The position numbers were made by a program, and so were the translations under genes. The notes below the pieces were generated by a model that saw only the letters and a program-made list of their open reading frames with translations, had not been told where the DNA came from and ran no database searches. A stretch of DNA of 64,000 nucleotides from JAEYXS01 sp943367715 (GTDB taxonomy: Bacteria; Verrucomicrobiota; Verrucomicrobiia; Limisphaerales; JAEYXS01), in contig CALRJY020000007.1 of NCBI GenBank assembly GCA_943367715.1, positions 62,001 to 126,000 of the forward strand. The letters run 5' to 3'. Below are positions 50,371 to 59,147 of the stretch, in pieces (the first letter of the stretch is position 1; each line of letters begins with the position of its first letter).

Positions 50371-51398
50371 ACGGTGCCGGGAACAAAACGGAGGGCGGCT
50401 TGAACGAGGGATTCGACGGACAATTGACCGCAGAAGTCGCAATGGCGACGACCGCCTTGGCGTTGAGTCTGGCAGAACTCGACGGTGGGCGTGAGGGCGG
50501 TGGCGTTCGCACGCTGATTTCCCCACACCACGGGCGACAACGTCGGGCTGGCGCAGAAAGGCGAAACAGTCGGTACTGTTTGCGCGCTGGCGAGGTGCAA
50601 CGGGCCTGTGCTCGGGCAAACATACACCGCGAAATGCCGGATGGTCGCGGCGAGCTGGCGCAGGGAAATTTCGCCCATGCTATTCCACACGCGCGGCGAA
50701 CCGGTGAGTTCGCCAGGCCAGGCTTTGACGAGTTCGCGTTCCTGCTGGGAACCCGTGATGACGAGGGCGCAATTGGTCCGCTCCAAGAGAGATTGCGCGA
50801 TCTGTCCATAGACTGCCGGCGGCAGATTGCAGGCGTTACCGGCGCATCCGGGGTGGATGCCGATCACCGGCCGCGCACCGAAGCGTTGGCTGAGGCGTTC
50901 ACGCGCTTGCGCTATTTCCGGGGCCGTCAGGAAAATCTCCGGCTCGTTTCCCTGCGGGGAAACACCCAGCGCCCGGGCGCAATCCAGAACGATTTCACCG
51001 AAGTAACGCGGCTCCTCGATCATCCGGGAACTCAGGCAGTGATGGAGCGTCAACCGCCCCCAGACTCCCGACCACATGGCGATGCGGGTCGGCGTGCCGG
51101 AGAAGAAGGAGGCCCAGAGCAATTCTTTTTGGCGTGCGTAAGGCAGCACCACGGCATCGAATTTCTCCGCACGGATCCAATTCGCGAGGGTTCGCCAGCG
51201 ATCGGGAAATCCCGGGCAGATTTCCGCCATGCCATGGACAGCCGCCACGCGGGGACTGTTCTCCAAGATGCATTTGAAGGCATCGGGGACGATGACATGC
51301 ACCGCGTGTCCGGCCACGGACAAAGCCCGCACCAAGGGAGTGGTCAGCACCACATCTCCCAGATGGTCCAAACGCATGATGAGGATTTTTTGCCCCAT
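50367..51398 (-). CDS. Glycosyltransferase family 9 (heptosyltransferase-like)
   Basis: 343 aa. Start MGQKILIMRLDHLGDVVLTTPLVRAL is the GT9 signature, with GIHPGCAGNACNLPPAVYGQIA and VCPSTGPLHLASAQTVPTV, corresponding to the donor-binding region. GT9 enzymes add heptoses or related sugars to the LPS inner core. It is in a run of five same-strand surface-polysaccharide genes, 3 nt after the flippase gene. Usual GxDT donor motif reads CPSTGPLH here, a modest deviation. Confidence 0.85.
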   Translation of the reverse strand: MGQKILIMRLDHLGDVVLTTPLVRALSVAGHAVHVIVPDAFKCILENSPRVAAVHGMAEICPGFPDRWRTLANWIRAEKFDAVVLPYARQKELLWASFFSGTPTRIAMWSGVWGRLTLHHCLSSRMIEEPRYFGEIVLDCARALGVSPQGNEPEIFLTAPEIAQARERLSQRFGARPVIGIHPGCAGNACNLPPAVYGQIAQSLLERTNCALVITGSQQERELVKAWPGELTGSPRVWNSMGEISLRQLAATIRHFAVYVCPSTGPLHLASAQTVPTVSPFCASPTLSPVVWGNQRANATALTPTVEFCQTQRQGGRRHCDFCGQLSVESLVQAALRFVPGTV

Positions 51399-51401
51399 AA
51401 C

Positions 51402-52835
51402 CTAGGTTTTCGCCCGCCAGAATTCCGGCAGGCGGCTGAATCCGCGAAAGAAAGCGGGCAGATAATCCCGCCCCGCCAATCCCACCGACCGGACGCCGGT
51501 GAGCACCACCCACCAGTTGTTGAAGAACAATTGCGCGAGTGCTGGTCCCAGGATCAAGCCCCACGCTCCGAAAACCGGCGCAAGCAGACAGACCAAGGTG
51601 AGGCTCGCTACGGCGGTCAACAATATCGGACGCACAAAGGGATTCACATTGGCGGTCTGCACCAGCTCCCGATAGAGCGAGTGGTGCGCCTCCAACCCCA
51701 CGACCAGCATGAGCAAAACGCGTTGCGGCACCGGCAGCAAGGCTGTCCGTGCGCCGAGGACATTGATCAAGATCCAATCACCGAAAAAGCACAGCACCAG
51801 ACTGCCCGAGATAAAGAGGATCAGGAACAACCAGACCCGGGAGAAAAACGTCTGCTGGATCTCCGTCACTTCCCCGCGTTGGCGGAGCTGGTTGAACAAA
51901 GGCATTTTCACCAGCACCCAAACGCCCGACACTTGCGAGAGGAAAAATCCCATCTGCAGCGTGAGGCCAAAGGAGGCGGTTTCCGCGAGGTCCAGGAAAA
52001 CACTGGCCAGCAACGTATTCGCATACATGGTCAGATAAATGCCCAGGGTGACCGCGCCCACGCGCCAGGCGTTCGGCCAGAGGATACGCAAGAGTTCAAA
52101 GTCCGCTTTCTTGCCGGCGTATCGCACTTCCTCGCCAGCCAATCGCAAAAATGCCGCCCGGCCCAGCACCCGGTTCAGCAAGCCCATGACCACCTGGCCG
52201 ATCACCGGTCCCCAAAGTCCCCAACCGGCCAGCAAACCGCCGATCGAAAAAATGTAGTTCACCACCAGCGAGATCAAAAAAACTTTCTGCGCCTGCCGGA
52301 CACCGTTGATCCCCGTCAGCAACGTCGGCCACAAACTCCCCATCGTATTGAACGCACAACCCAAAGCGAAAACCGCCCACGCCTGCCGGATGGATTGCGC
52401 GTGCTCCAACCCGGCCGACTTGTGCCATATCCAGGCGCCACCGCCCAGTTCGAGCAGCAGGAAAAGCCCCAGGCCCAGCCCAAAGTAAAACCAGCGCATG
52501 GTGGCGACCAGATTGCCCAAGGCCGCATAATTTGGTTTGGCCGTTTCTCCCGTGGCCGGACTGGTCGCGGCGGGCTCAAGGCCCACCGGCAGCAGCCTGT
52601 CGGCACCGGCCCACAGATAACCCGTGGCCCGGTTCAGAGAATTTCCAAATCCCAGATCAAGCAACGCCCCCATGCCTCCCAAGGCGAGAAAAACATACCA
52701 GAGGCCCATCTCTTCCGGAGCCAGTTTTCGCAGCAGCAGCGGCAGCAACAAGATCGCCGCGCCACTGCGCAAAGCCACCGTGAGGTAGTTCCAGAACACC
52801 GCACTGCGCAACAGCCTTTGGCCGATTTCCTTCAC
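51402..52835 (-). CDS. Polysaccharide/oligosaccharide flippase (Wzx/MATE-like)
   Basis: 477 aa with about fourteen membrane segments. Start KEIGQRLLRSAVFWNYLTVAL followed by LAPEEMGLWYVFLALGGMGALLDLGFGNSLNRATGY matches the polysaccharide biosynthesis (Wzx/RfbX) family. It would translocate lipid-linked oligosaccharides across the inner membrane. It lies 3 nt after the GT2 gene and 3 nt before the GT9 gene, in one operon. Confidence 0.87.
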   Translation of the reverse strand: MKEIGQRLLRSAVFWNYLTVALRSGAAILLLPLLLRKLAPEEMGLWYVFLALGGMGALLDLGFGNSLNRATGYLWAGADRLLPVGLEPAATSPATGETAKPNYAALGNLVATMRWFYFGLGLGLFLLLELGGGAWIWHKSAGLEHAQSIRQAWAVFALGCAFNTMGSLWPTLLTGINGVRQAQKVFLISLVVNYIFSIGGLLAGWGLWGPVIGQVVMGLLNRVLGRAAFLRLAGEEVRYAGKKADFELLRILWPNAWRVGAVTLGIYLTMYANTLLASVFLDLAETASFGLTLQMGFFLSQVSGVWVLVKMPLFNQLRQRGEVTEIQQTFFSRVWLFLILFISGSLVLCFFGDWILINVLGARTALLPVPQRVLLMLVVGLEAHHSLYRELVQTANVNPFVRPILLTAVASLTLVCLLAPVFGAWGLILGPALAQLFFNNWWVVLTGVRSVGLAGRDYLPAFFRGFSRLPEFWRAKT

Positions 52836-52838
52836 AGC

Positions 52839-53726
52839 CTAGTTGGGGTTTCCGGCCAGCGCCCGTTTCAAAAGGGCGAGCGCCGTCTGATATGGCAGCA
52901 ACTTTTTCCCCGCCGGCAGCAACCGGCCGAACTTGAGCGCGCAACGCAGCATGCGCAACGCCTGCAAGACCAGAACTTCCCGCCGCCACGTCACGTCCAT
53001 CAAGTCCGTCGGCAGACGGAAAAAATCCACATACGTTTCACCCGTCCGATTATTGGTGAAACTGATCGAGGCCTCATGCTCCAGGATATGAGTCAGCGCT
53101 TCCGGCCAATAGATCACGCGGCCGGTGAGATTTGCTTTCATCACCCTCACCCAGCACCGGAGATCCACCGTCTGCGTGCCCTCTTTGAACGGCGGCGCGA
53201 TCTTCATCAAGGCATCCCGGCGGGCCGAGAAATTGCTGATCTCGCCAAAGATGTTGCCTTTGAGATACAGCAACTCGGCGAACTCGTTCGCTTCATACTC
53301 CCGCACGTAATTATCCACCGTCACCAGATGGGGCAGCTTGCCAAAGCCGCGGTTCAAATGATTCTGCACCCACAAGATCGCGTCGGGTCGCTGTTCCACC
53401 TCCCGCTTGATCGTCTCGATGGTGTGCGGCACGATGAAATCATCCGCCGCCAAAATCAGTATCCACTTGCCGCGCGTCATGCGCAGGCAGTGATTGAAAT
53501 TCTCGTTCTGCCCCAAGTTCTTTTCATTGCGCAGGATTTTCACCCGCGGTTGCCCCGCATACTCCTGCATGATCTTCCAGGTATCATCCGAGCTGCAATC
53601 ATCCACCACCAGCAGCTCCCAATCGTCACACGTTTGCGCCAGCACCGACCCTATGCTCTTTCGGATGAAGGCCGCCGAATTCCAGGCTGGCAGACAGATG
53701 CTGATGAATGGTTGTGCTTCGCTCAT
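52839..53726 (-). CDS. Glycosyltransferase family 2
   Basis: 295 aa from ATG at 53726. GT-A fold with ISICLPAWNSAAFIRKSIGSVLAQT, WELLVVDDCSSDDT (first acidic pair) and LAADDFIVP (DXD-like). It adds a sugar in surface polysaccharide assembly. An upstream start 36 nt earlier is possible. It is in the same operon as the flippase. C-terminal residues hold a hydrophobic-rich tail. Confidence 0.87.
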   Translation of the reverse strand: MSEAQPFISICLPAWNSAAFIRKSIGSVLAQTCDDWELLVVDDCSSDDTWKIMQEYAGQPRVKILRNEKNLGQNENFNHCLRMTRGKWILILAADDFIVPHTIETIKREVEQRPDAILWVQNHLNRGFGKLPHLVTVDNYVREYEANEFAELLYLKGNIFGEISNFSARRDALMKIAPPFKEGTQTVDLRCWVRVMKANLTGRVIYWPEALTHILEHEASISFTNNRTGETYVDFFRLPTDLMDVTWRREVLVLQALRMLRCALKFGRLLPAGKKLLPYQTALALLKRALAGNPN

Positions 53727-53786
53727 TTTATTGCTGACCGCAGTCACTGTGCTTGCGGGCAAGCATCAGCAAAGCGGGCCGCTTCT

Positions 53787-54776
53787 TCAATCAATGTTTG
53801 TAACCGCATTAGGATAGCCTGCCAGTGTTTGCAACAGCTTTTCTGTCCCTTTGACCCAAGCCTTCCATGTATAGGGACGCAATGCTTCGCGTATCGACAA
53901 CACCTCCGCCTGTGCCCTTTCCCGGTTTCGCCGGGCTTCGTTCAAAAGGCCGGGAACTTCATCAGTGTGTTCAAAAATATCGACGAACCGCGGCAGGCTC
54001 ATCCGCAATTCCGGCACAAACCCCACATCCGTGCTGATCACCGGCACGCCGCAGGCCAAGGCCTCCAATACCGGTTGTGGTCCGCCCTCATTACGCGAGG
54101 TCACCAGCAGGACATCCAGAGCCGCCATGACCCCAGGCACTTCGGTCCCTTTCACAGCACGATGATACGTCGTCGTGAAACCAAGGCTTTCCAGATCAGC
54201 CTCCACTGCTTCCCAACGATCTCCCACCAGCACGAATTCAAATCGTTCCGGCGAGATCCGCCGGCTGATCTCCAGCAACCGGTCCTCACCCTTGCGTCTG
54301 CCCGGATAAGCACGGCCCACAAATCCGATCCGGATGCGCTTGCTGGTCGGCGCCAGTGCTGCCGGATGAAAAAGCTCCAAATCAATGCCGTGGGGAAGCA
54401 GATGCAGCCGCTCTTCGGGGATGAAATAACCACGCAAGGTCTTCTTCCAGCGGCTGGCCATGCAGATCACCTGCAGCCGGGGATAACGCCAGAGCAGATA
54501 ACGTAACCGGAAAGCAGAGCGATCCATGTGCCCCACCATCAAGGCTCCTTGGATATTGCGATCACGCGGCGGACTGGCATAGAGATGCGGCCAGTGCACA
54601 TAGAGGACAGCCTCCGCATCAGGCGGCAGCGGCTGGCCCAATTCCACCGGTTGGACTTCGATGTTTTCGGAAGCCAATCGCCGGAAATGTTGCGCGATCT
54701 GGCGTAAGATCCATGACTCCGTTTCCATCGTAACGGCCACCCTGAACTTCTGCGAACGATCCAATGCGTCGCTCAT
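53787..54776 (-). CDS. Glycosyltransferase family 1/4
   Basis: 329 aa. The C-terminal donor-binding part has IRIGFVGRAYPGRRKGEDRLLE and VTSRNEGGPQPVLEALACGVPVISTDVG with the EX7E Glu pair. The N-terminal half is short compared with family averages. It overlaps the upstream GT4 gene by 4 nt and is 60 nt from the GT2 gene, in one polysaccharide operon. Donor and acceptor unknown. Confidence 0.85.
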   Translation of the reverse strand: MSDALDRSQKFRVAVTMETESWILRQIAQHFRRLASENIEVQPVELGQPLPPDAEAVLYVHWPHLYASPPRDRNIQGALMVGHMDRSAFRLRYLLWRYPRLQVICMASRWKKTLRGYFIPEERLHLLPHGIDLELFHPAALAPTSKRIRIGFVGRAYPGRRKGEDRLLEISRRISPERFEFVLVGDRWEAVEADLESLGFTTTYHRAVKGTEVPGVMAALDVLLVTSRNEGGPQPVLEALACGVPVISTDVGFVPELRMSLPRFVDIFEHTDEVPGLLNEARRNRERAQAEVLSIREALRPYTWKAWVKGTEKLLQTLAGYPNAVTNID

Positions 54777-55918
54777 GCCGGCCGCCTTAAGATACTCCCG
54801 ATCAATCCCCGGAAGGCCAGTGCGTGCTGCTCTTTGCCCAAGCCGAATGGATTGGATGGGACTCTCGATGACTCACGCGCCGCCAGCTCCCCCAATCTTT
54901 GCGCAAAAACCAGAACATCTCCCAGCGGCACCAAACTGCTTTGTTCCTCCGCCGCAAAACTCTCCCGCACTCCATCAGCATCCATCGCCAGCACAGGCAC
55001 TCCCAATGCTTGTGCTTCCAGCACCACATTCGCGTGCCCCTCGTATAGACTCGTCAGGAGCAGACCATCCGCATTTTGCAGATAGGCGGCAGCGTCCGTC
55101 CGATGTCCTAGCATCTGAACTGAATCGGACAGGAGCAGCTCCCGGATCATCCGCTCACATTGCCGTCGCCAGCCGCCCTCGCCCAATATCAGCAACCGCG
55201 CATTCTTCATCCCACCATCCAGTGCGCGTTTCCAGGCCATCAACAACCAGTCGGGCCGCTTCTGACGTTCCAAACGTCCGAGGAAAACGAATGTTTTCAT
55301 GCCTTCCACTCGTGCTGGCGGCGTTAGCCGTGCAGTCAAATCAGCATCAAAATGCAGGGATGGCTCAACGGGATTCGGAATGATGGCCACGCGGCTTCGG
55401 TCATCCAGCAGACCGGAGTAGAGAAACTGCCTTACGTTCCCGTCACTGGCACACACGATGTGCTGATGTTTGGAAAACGCGAACCATTCAGCCAGCCAAT
55501 TACGCGCGGAGCGCCAGACATCGCGCGATTCGTAAAGTGAACACCATTGCGTGACGAACACACCCTGCGTGGGGGCTGCCATCCGCAAGGCCATGCCCAT
55601 GAACATCCCCCCCCATTGCCCATGCGTGATCACCATCTGCGGCCGCACTTTGCTCATCAGGGAATTGAGCTGCCAGGCCGTGACTGGAAAAAGCGCGGGC
55701 GACAAGTCCGAGACCTTGTGCAACTTCACTTCCGGGCGTGACTTCAACTGCTCTGTAAGCCGCCCCAAACCAGTCGTTACAACCTGTTGCTCGCCCAAGC
55801 CCGTCAGGGCATCGATCACCTGCACGACGTTCTTCGGACCGCCGCCGAAGTTATCGCGGTGCAGGTAATGCAATATGATGGGTGCCGCTGACACAGGGTT
55901 TTGATACTCGACCCGCAA
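54773..55918 (-). CDS. Glycosyltransferase family 4
   Basis: 381 aa with start at a TTG (55918); a GTG at 55894 is equally possible, so the N-terminus is uncertain. GT-B motifs include FVFLGRLERQKRPDWLLMAWK and TSLYEGHANVVLEAQALGVPVLAMDADGV. First gene of the leftward surface-polysaccharide operon (55918 to 50367). Donor unknown. Confidence 0.83.
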   Translation of the reverse strand: MRVEYQNPVSAAPIILHYLHRDNFGGGPKNVVQVIDALTGLGEQQVVTTGLGRLTEQLKSRPEVKLHKVSDLSPALFPVTAWQLNSLMSKVRPQMVITHGQWGGMFMGMALRMAAPTQGVFVTQWCSLYESRDVWRSARNWLAEWFAFSKHQHIVCASDGNVRQFLYSGLLDDRSRVAIIPNPVEPSLHFDADLTARLTPPARVEGMKTFVFLGRLERQKRPDWLLMAWKRALDGGMKNARLLILGEGGWRRQCERMIRELLLSDSVQMLGHRTDAAAYLQNADGLLLTSLYEGHANVVLEAQALGVPVLAMDADGVRESFAAEEQSSLVPLGDVLVFAQRLGELAARESSRVPSNPFGLGKEQHALAFRGLIGSILRRPA

Positions 55919-55996
55919 ACTCTAGGCTGCGCCCCCACGCCTTGTAAAGCCACCGTCCCTCTTCCCTTTTTCGCGAATCTCGCTATTATTTCGCCC

Positions 55997-56482
55997 ATGC
56001 CATCATTTGACATCGTCTCGGAAGTAAATCCGATGGAGCTCCAGAATGCCATCAATCAGGCGCAAAAGGAACTCGCCAACCGCTTTGACTTCAAAGGCAG
56101 CAAGGCCGAGATCACCCTCGAAAAGAACGAGATCAAGCTCACCGCCGGCGATCAGTTCAAGATGAAGGCGCTGGTGGAGATCGTCATCGGCAAGATCGCC
56201 AAGCGCAATATCAGCCTCAAGAGCGTGGACCAGGGCGAACCCGACCTCTCCCCGCTCGGCCACGCACGACAGACCATCAAGATCAAGCAAGGCATCGAGA
56301 CACCTATCGCCAAGGAGATCTGCCAGTTCATCAAGGGCAAAGGTCTGAAGGTCACCACCCAGATCCAGGAGCAACAGGTCCGCGTAACGGGCAAGAACCG
56401 GGATGATCTCCAAGACGTCATCGCCGCCGTGCGCAATCATGATTTCCCGGTGGCGGTGAATTTCCAGAACTTCCGGGATTAG
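55997..56482 (+). CDS. yajQ: YajQ family nucleotide-binding protein
   Basis: 161 aa from ATG at 55997; a longer frame from 55901 is not needed. Start MPSFDIVSEVNPMELQNAIN, with ANRFDFKGSKAEITL, and VTTQIQEQQVRVTGKNRDDLQ later, match YajQ (two ferredoxin-like domains). YajQ homologs bind cyclic di-GMP in Xanthomonas and nucleotides/tRNA in others. Here it lies upstream of a lipase-like gene with 5 nt between them, so they are likely co-transcribed. Its start lies just divergent from the polysaccharide operon. Confidence 0.92.
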   Translation: MPSFDIVSEVNPMELQNAINQAQKELANRFDFKGSKAEITLEKNEIKLTAGDQFKMKALVEIVIGKIAKRNISLKSVDQGEPDLSPLGHARQTIKIKQGIETPIAKEICQFIKGKGLKVTTQIQEQQVRVTGKNRDDLQDVIAAVRNHDFPVAVNFQNFRD

Positions 56483-56487
56483 ACACT

Positions 56488-57369
56488 ATGTCTCAAAGCG
56501 ATGCCCTGCCGATTATTCTCGTCCATGGCATTGCCCGCTTCGACTGGTTGCACGAAGGCTATCGCAAGCTCTTCCCCCAGACCGATGGCCATCCGAAAGA
56601 TCGCAGCCATTATTTCCGCAATGTTGGCACGCACTTGAAGAGTCACGGCTACGAGGCTTTTCACGCCTCGCTCAGCTATGCTAAACGTAGCGAACAACGC
56701 GCCTTGGAACTCGGTGAACAGATTGAGCAAATCCGCCACCAGACAGGCGCACGGCAAGTCCACTTGATTGCCCACAGCATGGGTGGCATCGATGCTCGCC
56801 GTTTGATTATAACGCAAGCGGACCTCGCCAAAAACATCGCCAGCCTAACCACCATCGGCACGCCGCACCTCGGCAGCTGTCTCGCGGATTGGGGCCTGAC
56901 CCATGGCGGCAACAAGTTGATCAACCTGGCGGAACCCTTGCTCGATCTCTCCGGCTTTGCCGACCTCACCTTGACCGCCTGTGCGGCATTCAATCAGCAG
57001 GCGGAACCGCTCGAAGCCGCGAACGCCATCCGCTACCGCGTCTGCGCCAGCCACGCCCCGCGCCGGGATACTGTGCTGCCTTTGCGTCCCTCCTGGAGTT
57101 TTCTCCAGGAGCGTGAAGGCGATAACGACGGCCTGGTTTCTGTGAAATCCCAGCTCTGGACCAAGGAACTTCACGGCCCCAACGGCCTGCGCAAACCGGT
57201 CGAACAGATCGAGTTCCCCTTCCCCGCCGATCACCTCAGCCAGACCGGCTGGTGGGACCCCAGCAAACGCGACCGGGAGAAAAGCCTCACCGAGATCACC
57301 GATTCCATCCGCGAGTTTGAAGGCAAGATACAGCAGATGTATCTGGACCTTGTCCAAGGACTAAAGTGA
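56488..57369 (+). CDS. Alpha/beta hydrolase, triacylglycerol-lipase-like
   Basis: 293 aa without signal peptide. The start LPIILVHGIARFDWLHEGY (oxyanion region) and HLIAHSMGGIDARRLI (Ser nucleophile) are typical of class I lipases; GIDARRL and TIGTPHLGSCLADWG follow. The late His motif is in FPADHLSQTGW. It may act on lipids or esters in the cytoplasm or be exported by a non-classical route. It lies 5 nt after yajQ. Confidence 0.87.
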   Translation: MSQSDALPIILVHGIARFDWLHEGYRKLFPQTDGHPKDRSHYFRNVGTHLKSHGYEAFHASLSYAKRSEQRALELGEQIEQIRHQTGARQVHLIAHSMGGIDARRLIITQADLAKNIASLTTIGTPHLGSCLADWGLTHGGNKLINLAEPLLDLSGFADLTLTACAAFNQQAEPLEAANAIRYRVCASHAPRRDTVLPLRPSWSFLQEREGDNDGLVSVKSQLWTKELHGPNGLRKPVEQIEFPFPADHLSQTGWWDPSKRDREKSLTEITDSIREFEGKIQQMYLDLVQGLK

Positions 57370-57400
57370 AGAAAAACCGAGAAAGCTATTTGGTTTGGAA

Positions 57401-57476
57401 TGGTGGAGCCGAGGAGGCTTGAACTCCTGACCTTCTCATTGCGAACGAGACGCTCTACCAACTGAGCTACGACCCC
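57401..57476 (-). tRNA. tRNA-Ala (anticodon CGC)
   Basis: 76 nt on the minus strand with encoded CCA end. Acceptor GGGGTCG pairs with CGGCTCC and includes the G3-U70 wobble that marks alanine tRNAs. D arm GTAGCTCAGTTGGTAGAGC, anticodon loop TTCGCAA (anticodon CGC), TPsiC arm GTTCAAG. It lies beside the integrase of the mobile island and may be its attachment site. Confidence 0.93.
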
Positions 57477-57525
57477 ATCCACCAGATTACCAACGACTTA
57501 CAACAGAATTTTCAAACATTGAAAA

Positions 57526-57552
57526 CAACGTTGTATACCGATTTTGTATACT
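57526..57552. promoter_or_regulatory. Candidate integrase operator/att-like repeats
   Basis: The 10-bp palindrome ACAACGTTGT (57526-57535) overlaps the first of two TTGTATAC direct repeats (57532-57539 and 57545-57552, 13 nt apart). They lie 15-40 nt before the integrase start, where a regulator or recombinase would bind. No experimental support. Confidence 0.45.
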
Positions 57553-57566
57553 GATAGAGTTTACCC

Positions 57567-58640
57567 ATGCAAGCGGAATCTGTTGCGCCAAAAACCGCTC
57601 AATTTGTCCGGGTTGGTTCATGTCTCTATCGATACTCATCGAATGAGGTTTACTATGCTGTTCTGAAACATGGCGGCAAGATTATTCGCCAAAGCCTGAA
57701 GACAACGGACCGCAAGCTGGCCAACCGTAAACTGGCCAGCCTGAAGAAGTCCTTGGAGAAGGTTGACCTGTCCGCCGGCAAACTCACCCTCGCGGAATTG
57801 GCCGACCGCTACCTCGCCTCCATCGAAATGCTGGATGACAAAAGCAAGCGCACCCGGGCCAGCATCGCGAAAGTGCTGAATGAAACCTGGCCCCAAGGCA
57901 AAGAGCAGCCCATCGGCACGGTCAAGACCTCTGAGATCCAAACTTGGCTGGGCAAACACGCAGACCGGCTAAGCAAAGCCACCCTCAATGAATACCTGCG
58001 CCTCCTCCGTAAAATGTTTGAGCTGGCCGTTGCTGACCGACTGGTGGCAGAAAACCCTGCCACCTCCATAAAGCAGCGCAAACTGGACAAACCGCTTCGG
58101 GAAACCCCTACGTGGGACCAATTCCAAGCGGTCGTTGCGGACATACGGAAGCAGAAATACAACGCCGATGCCGAGGACTCAGCGGATTTCGTGGAAGCAC
58201 TCGGGTTGATCGGACTGGGCAACGCAGAAGCCGCCCACCTGCAGGTCAAACACCTGGACTTCAAGAATCTGCGCATGAACCTGCACCGAAAGAAAACCGG
58301 CAAAGGATACATGGTGCCGATATTCCCACAGGCTGAGGAATTCTTGAAGCGCCGGATCGCAAAGAAGGAACTGGCGGCTGAAGACTTTATCTTCAATATC
58401 AAGGACGCCAAGAAGGCGCTAGCAGCCGCCTGCAAACGCTTGGCCATCCCCCATTTTTCACATCGCGCATTCCGACGTTGTTTCATCACTCGAGCCATTG
58501 AACTTGGCGTTGATTTCAAAACCTTGGCCGGGTGGCAAGGACACTCAGATGGCGGGGCTTTGATCGCAAAAACCTACTCTCATTTGAGAAATGAACATTC
58601 TGACCTGATGGCCAAGAAGATGGTTGCTACTGCCCAGTAA
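57567..58640 (+). CDS. Tyrosine recombinase (integrase) with altered catalytic residues
   Basis: 357 aa. The N-terminal arm-binding/SAM-like part covers about 1-165 and the catalytic domain about 180-345. The tyrosine nucleophile Tyr337 (TYSHL), His326 (WQGHSDGG) and Arg303 (AFRRCF) are present. The usual first Arg position in GLRxxE reads Gly218 in GLGNAEA, and the second-box His is replaced by Arg300. I recall the same GLGxAEA and HRxxRR forms in other Verrucomicrobia and Planctomycetes integrases, so this is likely a subfamily trait. It probably integrates the island near the adjacent tRNA-Ala. Confidence 0.87.
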   Translation: MQAESVAPKTAQFVRVGSCLYRYSSNEVYYAVLKHGGKIIRQSLKTTDRKLANRKLASLKKSLEKVDLSAGKLTLAELADRYLASIEMLDDKSKRTRASIAKVLNETWPQGKEQPIGTVKTSEIQTWLGKHADRLSKATLNEYLRLLRKMFELAVADRLVAENPATSIKQRKLDKPLRETPTWDQFQAVVADIRKQKYNADAEDSADFVEALGLIGLGNAEAAHLQVKHLDFKNLRMNLHRKKTGKGYMVPIFPQAEEFLKRRIAKKELAAEDFIFNIKDAKKALAAACKRLAIPHFSHRAFRRCFITRAIELGVDFKTLAGWQGHSDGGALIAKTYSHLRNEHSDLMAKKMVATAQ

Positions 58641-58928
58641 CGCGGTCATTTGACAAAAATCCGGGGTATGGCATCTTCACTTCCAATGGCAAATGCTCGC
58701 GAAGCATTTTCCGCCAACGGCGCCTTATGCGCCACGGTAATTTTCTCCTCCCGCCTATAGGCAGTGAGGGCAGTGATTCGCAGCGGTTCGACGTGCAGAA
58801 AAACAATGCACGACTAGCTATGCTTTTGTCACTGTCGGCATTTGCCAACTAGGTTTGGGCCTTCAAAAAGCGTCAAATCTGAGTCTAGGTGTCCACTGGA
58901 CACCACAGGGACAAAGCTCGTTAAAACC
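58641..58928. other. Gap between integrase and HTH gene
   Basis: 288 nt. A 73-codon minus-strand frame (58627-58848) overlaps the integrase end and has no ribosome site; I do not count it as a gene. The region may hold the promoter for the following genes. Nothing else seen. Confidence 0.6.
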
Positions 58929-59147
58929 ATGAATGGTTCAAACGACAAGTCACTGCCTACGTTGGCCTATAGCGTCGCGGGAACAGCCTGGATGCTGAAA
59001 GCCAGCCACAAAACAGTTTATCAGCTCATTCAACGAATCTTGCTCAGGAATTGGGATTCGATTCGTCATCGTCGGATTACTGCTGAGACTCTCCTCACGT
59101 CTGCCTCTCCTGCTGACACATCCAAAAGGGAGGCGCGTCATGATTAA
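58929..59147 (+). CDS. Excisionase-like HTH protein (72 aa)
   Basis: 72 aa from ATG at 58929. LPTLAYSVAGTAWMLKASHK then TVYQLIQRILLRNWDSIRHR match an excisionase/AlpA-type winged helix-turn-helix. It is a divergent paralog of the 61707 protein in the same island. Likely regulates the integrase or binds att sites. It overlaps the next gene by 8 nt. Confidence 0.72.
   Translation: MNGSNDKSLPTLAYSVAGTAWMLKASHKTVYQLIQRILLRNWDSIRHRRITAETLLTSASPADTSKREARHD

Noticed and set aside
50400..54506. 1368-codon plus-strand frame
   Set aside because: It lies antisense to four well-supported polysaccharide genes (GT9, flippase, GT2, GT), and its translation is low-complexity and Gln/Arg/His-rich. A shadow frame.
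58627..58848. 73-codon minus frame between integrase and HTH gene
   Set aside because: It overlaps the integrase end, has no ribosome site and is opposite to all other island genes; unsupported.
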